DNA of 64,000 nt. It comes from Patiria miniata (Eukaryota > Echinodermata > Asteroidea > Valvatida > Asterinidae). Positions 35,550-47,346 of the stretch are shown one piece after another (position 1 is the stretch's first letter; the number at the start of each line of letters is the position of its first letter). The notes below the pieces were generated by a model, which saw only the letters and a list, made by a program, of their open reading frames with translations, searched no databases and was not told the DNA's origin. Location: NCBI RefSeq assembly GCF_015706575.1, contig NW_024037064.1:13431606-13495605 (forward strand), read 5' to 3'. Both the position numbers and the translations under genes were made by a program.

Positions 35550-36700
35550 GGTCATCAATGAATAAACTTGTGTCATTGACCATGCATATATTGGTGCTCT
35601 GGTACAGTTGTGGCCGATGAACAGTTGAACAGAGAAATGAATGCACACCGGTGCGAGTTCATACATTGTATACTATGTTTTCATGGAAGGCATTGAAAAA
35701 TACTTTTAATTAGAAAAACATAGCAGTATAATGACATCATTTCTAAGTAAACGTAGACTGACGTCATGGTCAGTCTGGGAGAGTACCCTTGAAATTATTT
35801 GTCCCTGCACAAGGGTGAAATCACAATGTTGGTATGTCGGGGGTTTCCGACCAGAAAAGAGTGAGACTTTGACGTGGAACATCTGTTGTGGGGGTGAGAG
35901 TATTCTACTGTGAGGAAGTACATGTACAGTCTATGACAAAGCATGCAATAATTATGCAGTCACTGAAAGTTTTTGTGTACTTGCATCATTTGTGGAGGCC
36001 TATTACCACAGTCTTTCTCTTTTAATTGGGGGGGGGGGGTTGAAATTTGCACGCAATCCAACTTTTGAACTTCCTTTCTACAACAGTCACAAAAAACCAT
36101 GCGCAAATGACAGGAGAATATGTAAACATGGAAATACACATTCACAGACACACAAATACATGTATCTATTCATGAGAAGAAACAGATTTTTATTCTTGTA
36201 CTCCAACAATTATGTCTAATATATTTCAGTCCCTCTAAACCAATTGTAGTTTTGTCTTCGAAGTTGTTGGCATACCGGTAGTACCGTGGTAGGCCATACA
36301 AATACAACAGTTCAACCATGTACATATACATATGTACATGTACATGTACTGTACGTGTACATGCACCAAGTGGCTGTGCTCTTGCTTGTTTTACCCAGGG
36401 GATTGAATAGAAGGTCGTAAAACCATCATCATGGCTGACCAGACCCAATGCCCCAGGCAGTCATTAACTTGTGGCTAGGGCTCCTGGGACTACCACAGCA
36501 GCATGTTTTCCACTTAAATTTCACTAGAGTTGCTTGATGGCGCTATTTAAAAAGTGGGACCAAAAGGAACCCACGAGCATGGGCCTTTAAATTAAATTGA
36601 CGGTGTACGAAGAGTTGGAGTTTCCCCCCACATAATTAATATAAGATGCAACCGCTGCGAGCTCGCTTGTAAATACACGCGAACTGTCAGGTGAGCCATT
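35550..36700. other. intergenic, no gene seen
   Basis: A G run at about 36028-36040 and a TACATG-type microsatellite at about 36318-36362. No supported frame. Confidence 0.5.
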
Positions 36701-37085
36701 ATCCACGTAACTGTGTCCGTCAAATTGTTACGTGGGTAATCCCTTGCCAGGTCTGAAAATTGAAGCCTTGTTTCCCCACTTGGTAATGACTGTTTTATAG
36801 CTTTATTATCTTGTGTGAGGCACATATCATAACAGCGAATGTTTCTGTGGAGAAGTTTCTCAAAACGGCCGACGAAATCTCAGCTCCAATTGTCCGTCAA
36901 TACGTTACGTGGATAATCGCACTCACGTGCGCGAACTCAGAATTAGATAGATCCCCGGTTGACGAGTCATGGCATTCTCCACTCGCTGAGATGAGTTTCA
37001 GACTCGGTGTTCCGAAAAATCTTTCCAACTTCCAGACGGATGTTTCATGTTTGGTATTCCGTCACCAGAATTACGTGGGTAATGA
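36700..37085. repeat. three copies of a CCGTCAA...TTACGTGGGTAA motif
   Basis: Copies at about 36713-36740, 36890-36918 and 37057-37082 share CCGTCA, a spacer of 5-8 bases and TTACGTGGGTAAT (one has TTACGTGGATAAT). The first is also preceded by the inverted form ATTATCCACGTAAC. Two more copies occur at about 49771-49795 and 50111-50134. Function unknown. Confidence 0.6.
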
Positions 37086-37454
37086 TGTTACGAGGGTCAC
37101 GTGAAAAAGATTTATAACAGCGTTTCAAGAACACAGAGGCAGGTCAAATTTGTTTCCAGTGACAGGAAATAATGGCCTTTACTTCAAGTATCGTCACACT
37201 TCAGTGTTTGAAGGAAGGCGAAACCAAAAGAAAACGAAACAAGATAATGACACAAAAGACAGACACTACAACTAGTGCGTCATTACTCCTCGTAACATGA
37301 TACGGACATAAACACGGGCGCATCAAAACACGCAAGAAATACTTACCCTGGGTAATTTTGTTGTAACTGGCTGTAACTTCAGAGGAAGTAGTCATAACCG
37401 ATGCCCGAAGCTTTTATGATTACTGTCATGGTCATCTTTCTAAGGGTTCTTCAG

Positions 37455-37912
37455 ACACCTCAGATCAGTGTCGTCACTTCAGGCGTAGCTTCGTTTATGT
37501 TGACAAGGGGGATTTAAACAGAAACAGACCCTCACGGCAAGTGAAGACAGTCAATGGTACTTTGAAACTACACAGCATCAGAACTGTGTCGGCAGGGATC
37601 ATCGTCACTCGAAAGCTGTCATGCTACTGTTCTGGCTGTACAACAAAGAAAGAATGTGTCCACAAGGACTACGTAGACTCGTGGCAGCAAGTGACTCTTC
37701 AGACGAAAGGTACTTGTTTTACTTCTTCAAACCTAAATTCTTACAGGTCTTTGACGTTTATACGTGAACTTTAATGCTGTTGATTACATATAATATTACT
37801 GAATCGTTACTGATTTTTGTTTTACTCTAGCTCCCTAAATTTCCAGAAAATATTTCTGAACTGAAACAGAAACCCGATGAGGACTTGCATGAGGACCAGG
37901 GTGCTTCATAGC
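37455..37912 (+). CDS. last exons of an unrecognised gene with an LSCYC-type cysteine module
   Basis: Exon 37455-37709 (acceptor TTCTTCAG, donor GTACTT) reads DQCRHFRRSFVYVDKG, then VNGTLKLHSIRTVS, RKLSCYCSGC and CVHKDYVDSWQQVTLQ. The 'G-x-K-x-H-S-x-R ... LSCxC ... C ... YVxxW' pattern recurs in large uncharacterised invertebrate families that also carry mobile-DNA-like domains. Two acceptors could follow. One at 37830 gives a stop after two codons. One at 37846 gives ENISELKQKPDEDLHEDQ and a stop at the edge of the next element. Upstream exons were not identified. Confidence is in the exon, not the gene. Confidence 0.5.
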
Positions 37913-38732
37913 TGCCAACTAGTACGATTTTTTTCGTAATTATTACGAATTGTTTGTTAATTTACGAAAATACGATTTGCCACTAAAACATTACGAATTT
38001 CCCATTTTCTACCTAACGAAAAAAAAGAAAAAAGTAAAGTATCGTTTTTGACCGAAAACTTCTGGCGAAATGTCGCGATAATGGATGGACTGGTGACAAG
38101 TCTAATAAGAATGCAGTCAAGCACCTGATAGACATCAATGCAGTGTGCGCAGTTGAGTACTTGAGGACCAGACTAAAACTATTTTTCAATGGTGTGTCAT
38201 TTGTGTGCATCTCGTGGATGTGTGGTTGTGTGTACTGTATGTGATTTTCTTTTCAGTGACGATGGTGAGCACATTTAGTCGCTTATTACCGGGATGAGAC
38301 CCATTAGTGCGAGATTTTAATCATGGAATTTAATAAGAGTATGGTTGGAATACTTGGTAATAGAGTTTGAGTTTGTCACAACAGACAGAAAAGATAAATC
38401 AGCATGCGTTTGCAAGGTATGTTGGCGGCATATTTCTATTGCATACGGTGGCCATAGATCATTGTGTGTAAAAACATGATACGAACTCCAAAAAAATATG
38501 CGCACATGTTATTCATGTAATAATTTATTTGACTTCAACTTTTTTAATTTGTTTTTTTTTTAAATTATCTTTTGGCCTACAGTACATTATTATCCACAAC
38601 AAGAAGGGTATGCACATGTATGTGTACATGTAAACCATGTACCTGTACTCGATGTTGTAAAAGCTTTTGATAAAACGAGAGGTGACCGCGCGGGTTGATT
38701 ACTAATTGGGATTTTGAAATGTTGGCAGCTAT
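37908..38732. mobile_element. hAT-like MITE, 825 bases
   Basis: Perfect 12-base terminal inverted repeats (ATAGCTGCCAAC and GTTGGCAGCTAT) are bounded by an 8-base near-identical duplication (GGTGCTTC at 37900-37907, GGTGCTTA at 38733-38740). Eight-base duplications are typical of hAT transposons. The inside is AT-rich with repeated TACGA motifs and no transposase frame, so it is non-autonomous. Confidence 0.75.
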
Positions 38733-40717
38733 GGTGCTTATTCACAAAGCACCCGTAAATGTTTGCGTTGCGGGGACCCGTAAGTGGATGTTAGGGGCAC
38801 GTAAGACTTGCGTTAAGTGATATTCACGAAGCACCCTTAGAGTTCCCTTAGTGGACCCGCATGTTGCGGGCACTCGCAACTAATTGGTTGAACATAAAAA
38901 AAAAAAAACATGCCAAGACATTTTATCCCATTTCAGAGTTCTTGCTCGTTGTAAAAATCACAGGCAGAGTCGATTAAAGATTAACTTGTCTTTGCTTTCT
39001 TAGCAAACAATCAACACCAATTAAGCATGTCTTTAAGAGCATGTTCTTCCACTCATTTAAAGAAAAAAAAAAGATTCACTTAAATTTACCAATGCTTTCA
39101 GAAGTTATGCATGTGTTACAAACGTAGCCCATTTTTATAGCTGTCCTTGAATGTCATTGGAAGCTATTGAGTTTAGTGAGAATCATATTACAGACAAACT
39201 TTAAAATGCCAACAAGACTTAAAAGGAAACATGCAGTGGAAATTCAGCTCATCTTGTTCTCTAGCACATTATTATGTGTCACAACAATACATACAAGATC
39301 GAAATACTTGTTTTCGTTGGAAGTGACAAGAAAGTGGTAGTTTTTCAATTGTTAGCAAATCCTTTCATCATTACAATCGCATGTAATGGGCGCCATTTTG
39401 CTTTTGTCGCACAAGAAACTCCTTATTTAAAGTGCATATGAACAGTACAAACATAATTCCTTCAAAGTTACCCACAAAAAAAGCTTCGAAAAAAATAGTG
39501 GCAACTGCTAGTGTCCAAACAAGCTGTTTAACATGATAAGCAAGTAAAAAGTGGAACTTACTGCAAGAAAATAAAGAAAAGTTTGATAGATATTTGTGCA
39601 CAAAGCTGTAGAGACACTTTTGTTCTGCTTTGAATGACATCACGCTGTGGCTCATGAATATGGAAATTTTCAATAGCATAAAAAATTGAAATGTTGAAAT
39701 TTCCCCCTTTTACTACTACAAAAGAAGGTTGAAAGTCATAGTAACATGGCAAGAAAGTTGTTTTAAATCTATTTAAGTCATACAAATCTTTTTGCAGGTT
39801 CCCTTTAATAATTGAACTCAAGACAGAAACCACTGTCAGAATGTGTGCTTTCAATATATAAGAAACAAGTTAGCTCTATTTTTTTTTTTATTGATGGTGA
39901 TTTTTGTATCCTTTCCCATCCTCTCGTTCATTCAGTGGAGGTGGGAAAGTCTACGTTTCATTATACTCAATGGGTGTTCAGTTTGCATCACGTGATGAGT
40001 GGTAAACAAGTTTGTGATCGTTTTATTGAAATAGAAATAACTAAGGATTAGACTGTGCAATTTAAGTGAAATGTTCACACTTAAAATCCCATAAGATGTA
40101 CTTCGTCCCATAAAAAAAACAAGAGTGGCAGTCGCTTCCCAAAAGTGGAGGACATACCTATTACGGCATGGAGCGGGCCCCGAATTTTTTTGGATTCTAG
40201 ATGCTTGCTCTGTGGTGCGATCTGAGGCAATTTCTGAGCACTCAAACCACTTTTGTGAGCAAAAGATAATCTTTTAAATATCATTTTTTGAGTTTGGAGT
40301 CATTGAATCAGCTACTATAGAATCATTATGTAGGCTACAATTTTTATTCGGGGATAGAAAAAGTGGGGGGGGGGGGGCAAAGATATGTTATCCGCCACTT
40401 AAAAAAAAAAGTGGGGGAGGACTTGTCCCCCACCGATTAACGCCCATGAAAATGGAACGCGCCAAATATTTTGAACACATTTTCCAAATTCGGTCACTTT
40501 CTTTTTAACTCATCCTATAGTTGGTTCAACCGGTCATGGAAGATGAACCGGCACGTCGATTCAGTTCGTAAATCCAAAATACATGCCAAGAGTGCCGCCA
40601 TTGTGACAATCGAGATGATCCACGCAAATTGTGGTGTGCTTGCGGGACGTCTGGAGTTCCCGCAAATTTACGGGTGGTTAACGGGCACACGCAGATTTAA
40701 GGGGGCTTCGTGAATAA
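38733..40717. mobile_element. inverted-repeat element with TTATTCACRAAGC ends
   Basis: The left end TTATTCACAAAGCACCCGT (38739 onward) is mirrored at 40695-40717 as the reverse complement of TTATTCACGAAGCCCCCTT. A second internal copy, ATTCACGAAGCACCCTTAG, lies near 38832. Both ends have GC-rich subterminal repeats with CCCGTAA and GCGGG motifs, while the middle is AT-rich and has no transposase frame. It is probably a non-autonomous DNA transposon. The hAT-like MITE has inserted at its left end. Confidence 0.55.
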
Positions 40718-41085
40718 CCCGCAAGTGCTTAAGGTATTTCTTTCAATCCAAAATATTACAGTTTGGTTATTGCAAATGTTTTCATTTTTTTTTTGGCATT
40801 TACTGTTTGCAAAGTGTTATTAAACTACCGTCGATATTTATTGTTCTATTTCTGGGCCGCAATCTATTCTTTAAAAATCAGACGATAAACATCGTCAAAT
40901 GCGCGGTTATTTTCATTCTTCACTTCATCGTCAACTTCGTGGGTTCACTGCTTATGTATTTGCTTAATGTGCATTGCGCGGGGAACCAGTATGTGTGGCG
41001 CTGCTGGCGCGCTATACAAAAATACAACTTTCACTCACGCAACACAATAAAAACACTGAAGACCGTAGAGTCCGTGTCTTTCAAA

Positions 41086-44000
41086 ATGGTATTTTATTTA
41101 CATCAGCATGAGTTTTAAATTTCACGAGGCATCGTTAGAAAAAATATGTAGAATTTGCACAAATAGATTACATCCAGGATCTACAGTTTCAACTAGGAAG
41201 CCAGTATTTTGTGCGAATGTAAACAAGGAAATTTTCAATGTGTTTGGAGTAAGTACTTGGGAGGACACACCTGATCAGCATCCACAAAAACTGTGCGAGA
41301 AATGCGCAAGGAAAATTAGGCACTACATTTCTGGAGAAAGGACCTACAGTGTGAGTAACATAAAAAGACGACAAACTGTGCAAAGCGAATGGCCAAAACA
41401 TTCCCGGACAGGCAAGTGCTTTGTTTGTAAATTAGTACCACAACAAGGCAGAGGCGGAGGCTCCTATAAACCTAAATGTGACTCCAGCAGACAAGTGAAG
41501 AGTACAGACTCAGCGCTTTGCTTTCAAGGAAAGGACAACATCTTTACTGAGTTGCCTTCACAAACATTGTCATGTATAGTGCCTCCAAGCATTGACATTC
41601 TTTGCCATCGAGGAGAGGAATTTTTGTTTATCTGTGTAATATGCCAATGCATAATCAGCCGACCAGCGGTGCAGACACCATGTGAACATGTGTTTTGTTC
41701 AACCTGCCTCAGTAAATGCTTCCAGTTTGCATCGTGTCATCAAATTAACTGTCCTACATGTAAACAGACTTTGCACTTCAAGAGGTTACAAAAATTCCCC
41801 GTATCTTAAATGTACAGCTTGACAACCTGACAGTGATTTGCAATAACTGCACACAAATTGGCAAACTGTCCCAACTTGTAGATCATGACTGTTCACTGAA
41901 CAGTACCCCAGACCACAAAGTAACCATAGTGGAAGCACCCAAGTCTTCCCTACTTCCCCAAGATGATAAAGCTGCTCAGATTACAAATGCAGCAAGGAAA
42001 TAAAGAGCTGGCTTCTAATCACAAAGTTGGCACACAAATACCATCTGAAGTCGAAGAAGCTACCGATAAATGGATGTGCCACAAACTAAAACAAGATAAA
42101 TCTCTGGTCACAATCAAAACAGGTGGACGGGTAAGTTAGACTTAAATGTTCTTTCTTCATAAAATACTTTATACATTAACCACAAAATAAAGGTATTTTT
42201 CGGGGTTTTTTTTCAGTACAAATTTCACAAAGAATCTTTATCATCTGGCTCACTAAACTCATTTTAATTTTTTTGGAACAAAATTTCTTGTGAACCAAGC
42301 CCGACAACATTTACATGAAACACTGAATTAAAATGGGATACATGTACATACATGTAGGTGGAAGATTCAAATTTTTTTTTTTTTTTGGAGGGGGGGGGGG
42401 GGGGGTTGGTTTCAAATACAAGGTTGACATGATTTCTTTTCTCAGAAGTTTCTCCAGCCAGTATCACGAGAGTTGAACCAATCATTTTGTGAAAAAGATC
42501 ACACATTCCAGAGTGCATTTGGGCCAAACATTTTGCCCTAGAGTCACTATTTTTTTAGATTCAGTTTTGCTTGACTGATGATTCAAAAGTTTTGTTTTGC
42601 TTGACCTGGCCTTGTACATTGTATGTGTTTGGACTGAGTACATGCACATCCAGATTCATCCTTGGTTTGATTAATTTTCTCAGCCAACCTATATCCAACG
42701 AGTCGTGATGTCCCAACGTAGTGATGACAAATCCTCAAAGTGTCTGGCATCTTCTGGAATGACGACGGAGAAATCTATGGCAATGATGCGTGACTGCAGC
42801 CTTGCGTGGAATCAGCTACGGAAACTCAGAAGGTATAACTGCAGGAAATCTTTGGGGGAAAAAAATAAAACATTTGAATAATAATTATTTGAACATACAA
42901 ACACTTTACTAATTTACAACAGGTACATGAGTGGAGCAAACATTCCTTCAGAGCGGGCCATGTGCAAGACTCAGAAAATGCTACTCAAGGATAATCTAGC
43001 TGGCGAAACGATCAAGCTCTTTTTCAACACAAATGCAGCCGATGGGATCAATGGCATGAAGCTCAAGGAAACACCATTTGTGTATGTCAAGGACATCGGA
43101 GCAATGATTCTGGACTACCTGGACCGCCATGACCAGTAAGATAATGTATCTTCATATAACTTTTAGAATTTCATGTTGTAAATGGTATATTGTAGAGACA
43201 GTTGCACTTTAAATAAACCCACGTCTTGCGTCCACATTTTTTTCTTTTCTCCCACTCCAGGCAAGGTACCCTGACATGGCACAATGGGGTCATCCCAGCC
43301 AACGAAATATGGATTAAGGTCGGCGGAGACAAGGGAGGAAACTCGTTTAAAATGGATTTCCAAATTGTGAATGTAGCCCATCCCAACTCCATAAAAAACA
43401 CCGTTGTGTTTTCCTGTGTTGAAGCCACCGACTCGATGGCCAACATAAGGAGAGCACTTCTCCCAATATTTGAGCAGCTTTCAGTGCTGTCCACATTGAA
43501 GTGGCGGTAAGTCTTTTCAGGTGTCTAATCCCTGTACACTTTTTTTTCATTTCCTGTTTGTTTTTGTTTAGATTGAAAGACAACACAAGCAGGAATGATT
43601 ATGTTATTAAAGCAACTCAAACACCATGGTATTGATGACAAAATTGATTAAAATTCACATGTTTTATTTCAGTGGAAGGTCCCTACGTGTGTTCCTCTTT
43701 GGGGATTACGAACTACTGAACAAGGTGTATGGAATATGTGGGTGTAATGGTAAGGCTTTTAACTCACCTGATTTGTTCTTCCTTTCTTCTTGTTCAGCAA
43801 GAACGGCCTTTATGTTTTGATAGAAGGTTGTTGGTGACCCATCTCATGCACAACCTAAAAGTGGAGGGGGGGAAATTTTTATTTAAAGCTGAGGATAAAG
43901 TTATTAATGGCTAGACCAGACCCTGTGTGAAGTCATACTGTACTTAGTTTTTGCCTTATTCACTCCTTTGAAAACACAAACTGAAAAACAAGTTTTAGCT

Positions 44001-45755
44001 TAAAAAAGAATTGAATGCCAACAACAATTTTGTTTCTGCTTTCAGCCCGTTACTGCAGTGTTTACTGTTTGGCAAGCAAGAAGACAATGCAACTGCCCAT
44101 CGCAGAGCGAGGCCCATACTTGCCTCGTAACCTCCAAAACATCAGAGAGCATCACCAGCTATTCCTGGAGGATGGAGCACGACCATCACGGGCCAAAGAT
44201 GTTTCATACAGCATTGTGAACCCCTCCTTAATACCCATTGAGACTGACCATGTAAGTGAATTAATACTGCTAATATAAATACATGTACATGAGAGCCATG
44301 TGTTAAGTGGCCATGTTAGTCACTCAGATACAATTACAATATGTAATAAAGTTAACCCGCCTATGTAAAAATAGCATGTACATAAATGTATTGCAATAAA
44401 AGTTTGTGCTCAATTTCAAAGTGCTACGAAACAAATCTAAATACATGTACATGTATGCATGTAAATGACGTAAACACCAAACCAGTTCTAACTCTTTCTG
44501 TTTCAGGTCATAATCCCTACCTTGCATATTTCTCTGGGCGTGTACAAAAAGCTGTTCGATCTGCCATGATCTCGATGTCAAGTTGTTCCAGCTACGGGTC
44601 ACGTCTCAAGATCATGAAGAAGGAACCAACTTTGATGACCAGATAGCTGCGGAAATACAAAGGCAGAACAAGATTCAGCAAGATCTTACTGAAAAGCGGG
44701 CCGCTCTGGAACAAGCCGAGGAAGAACTCCCCCTCTATGCCCTGAGGAACAACTGTGACAAGATGGATGAAGCTTTCCGTGATACAGCTACATCTGTTTT
44801 TAAACTGCGAGCAGACATCAGAGACTTGGTAATTAATACAATTTTTTTCAGCAGTCCTATGACAATCATTTTAGTTCCTGTGCATGATTTAAAACTATAA
44901 TACTTCATAAAAATGCACTTTTTGGCTACCAACATTTCAGGAACAAGACGCTCTGTCAGCGAAACTTACCTACGCAACTGGTCCCATTGCTAGTGCCCTT
45001 GACAGAGTCCTCCATGACCACAAAGTTCAGCGACAAGCGTACCATGGGAAAGCTTTCGTGGGTAACCATGTCAACAAATGCTGTGAGGTAAGAGTAACAA
45101 TACATGCATTAAAACAAATTTAGATCAAGGAACAAAAAACTCCATGGCTAAAAAGTATTTTCTCACGTTGCAGCCAAAGCTAATTGACGCCCTCACTAAA
45201 GTCCCCCCGGAAGAGCTTGAGAGACAGCTGACAGACGATATGTCCCTTACTGCTCAAGAACGACTCAGACGGCAGGCGTTCCAACACCGTGCACATTTTC
45301 GAGAAGTTTTTCTGAAATTTGCAGATGTCCATAAGGGCATTAACCATGCCCTTGCTTTGACTGACCAAGATGTTCTCCGCATAGGTAAGTGCACACTTCA
45401 GCTTAAAAAGAGATGTAAAATGTACACGTATGTATGGGAAAAACACACACACACGCAATACATGTTGCATTTCATGCCCACAGATGTAAGTATTCGGGAA
45501 CTCTTGAGGACCTACCGCCAGCTTTTCCCGGAGGAAAGAATCACTCCCAAGCTCCACCTGCTTGAAGACCATGCTGTGGATCAGCTACAACGCTTTCGTG
45601 TGGGGCTTGGCTTGCTCAATGAACAAGGCGGAGAGCTCATTCATGCAGAATTCAACAGAATCGGCCGAGTGGTTCAAGGGATGCGGGATGACTAGGACAG
45701 GCTCATGGCAGTCATGCGACGACATCATGTCTCGACCTGTCCTGAAGTATCGTGA
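41086..45755 (+). pseudogene. RAG1-like gene or N-RAG-type transposon remnant, ten exons, with frame lesions
   Basis: Exons: about 41108-42130, 42684-42832, 42923-43135, 43261-43506, 43673-43749, 44046-44251, 44507-44828, 44941-45087, 45174-45384 and 45484-45755, all GT-AG with matching phases. Counting from ATG 41108, residues 14-66 hold ICRIC...HP-x-LC-x2-C, like the RAG1 N-terminal zinc module. Residues 104-107 are CFVC. Residues 176-218 form a C3HC4-type RING in the same place as RAG1's. Exon 1 ends in IKTGGR and exon 2 opens PTYIQ, giving the GGRP motif where RAG1's nonamer-binding domain starts. Later exons hold VGGDKGG (Asp at 43328) and NEQGGELIH (Glu at 45633), possible catalytic acids. 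Lesions: two frame changes late in exon 1 (near 41797 and 42000), one near 44560, and TAG at 45693 before a further 19 conserved-looking codons. An ATG at 41086 in another frame may be the true start. Confidence 0.7.
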
Positions 45756-45974
45756 AAAATTGGAAAAGAAATCATATAACAGAAAAAAGTGTCCTTCATT
45801 TAAGTAAATAAAATGTACATGTACATGTTTGGCAACAAGGTGATAATTGCCATACACAAAAGTCACAGATTTTGATGCCTTGTCTTTTCTTGTTGCTAAA
45901 TTTGGTCACTTCTCAAAGTAGTACAAAAAAATGCACGAATTGAAAGCCAATTCTGTTTTTGATCGGTTCACAGA
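45756..45974. other. 3' flank of the RAG1-like locus
   Basis: AT-rich. An AATAAA lies at about 45806-45811 and could serve as the polyadenylation signal. Confidence 0.4.
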
Positions 45975-46310
45975 AATTGGTTTGAGCAGCGCTGTTTCCC
46001 AATTTTCCTGTAGGTGTCATACAGGTTCAATCCTAGGCATGAATAACAATCATGCTACTAATGTCATGAATGTGTCTAATTATATTGGTCATTGGTTTGA
46101 GCAACGCCGTTTTCCAATTTGTCCTGTAGGTGTCATACAGGTTCAACCTAGGCATGAGTAACATGAAATGCTCATGCTATAAACTCATTGTATAATGTAT
46201 GATAATTGTTTATAATTATATCGGTACATGTTTGTAATTGGCTTGAGCAGTGCCATTTCCCAATTTTCCTGTAGATGTCATAGTCCAATCCTGCGAATGA
46301 ATAACATGAA
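45975..46310. repeat. three diverged tandem units
   Basis: Units start near 45975, 46091 and 46237 with ATTGGTTTGAGCARCGC, then CCAATTTTCCTGTAGGTGTC, then a TCAATCCTAGGCATGA-type stretch. Unit length is about 115-145 bases. Non-coding. Confidence 0.7.
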
Positions 46311-47147
46311 ACGTTCGTGCATAATGTACATGTATAATGATGTATATAAATGTATATAATTATATTGTTGATGGAGTATTTACATTTTGTTAAAATTAAG
46401 ATTTCCATAAACCATCAATGACCGTTCATGTCTGTTCTTTTAAGTTTTATAATTTATTTGGCTAAATCCGTGTCATGGTGCAGCAAAAGAATTTACAGTA
46501 AGGTAGCTTAGTCATGCTATTATGGCTGCTAACAGTAACAATGTATTGACACTCGACAGACACTTTTTTAAAACACCTCTTTCTACGCACTCACCATTTG
46601 CATCAAGCAGTGAGCATGGTGAGTGTCAACATGGTCAAGGATAAACTTTGTTTAACGTCCCTTCCAGTTCCAGCATGATCACATCAGATCAGTTTAGTAT
46701 TTTTTATAGTAATGACTGTGACATTAACTTACGTACAGGACATAGGCCCATGTGTTATTTAACAATAACATCTAATCCGGTAAAATTCCTGTTTTCATAT
46801 TTTTCAAACATGTACATGTACATAGGCCTACATGTACGTTCACGCACATGATGTACATTGTATGTGATTATGTGATCATGTGATGGCATGTGTCATGTCA
46901 CGACCATCTGACCATATTCAAATAATAAACATCCATCATGGCATGCATGCAAAATTTAAATTACAGACAGTCACAGCATAGGCCATAGACTCAACAAGCT
47001 AGTCACCATTATTATAATGATCATTTCATCATTTCATGAATGAAAATTAAAACTTAATTAACTGAACTTACCTTGAAAAAACAGGGCGAAGGCACGCGGC
47101 TGCTGAGTTGTCCACAATGCATGTGCACGGCATGGCACTGCACGCGA
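46311..47147. other. intergenic, no gene seen
   Basis: AT-rich with scattered TGTACATG words. No frame or RNA gene supported. Confidence 0.5.
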
Positions 47148-47232
47148 TGTACATGTACATGTACATGTACGTGTGCATGTACATGTAGGCCTACACAATT
47201 TGTACGTACACGTACATGTAAATGTACATGTA
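47148..47232. repeat. TACATG microsatellite
   Basis: Imperfect (TACATG)n interrupted by TAGGCCTAC. Open frames with Cys/Thr or His/Val repeats over it are artefacts of the repeat. Confidence 0.9.
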
Positions 47233-47346
47233 CTGCCCGTAGTGCAGTGCACATGGGCCGTCATCGCGTGGTAGCCTACCCCCATACTTGTATTTTCAGC
47301 AGCTTTTTGCCACGCAAATCGCAACGGCCCAGGAAAGCTATGATTT

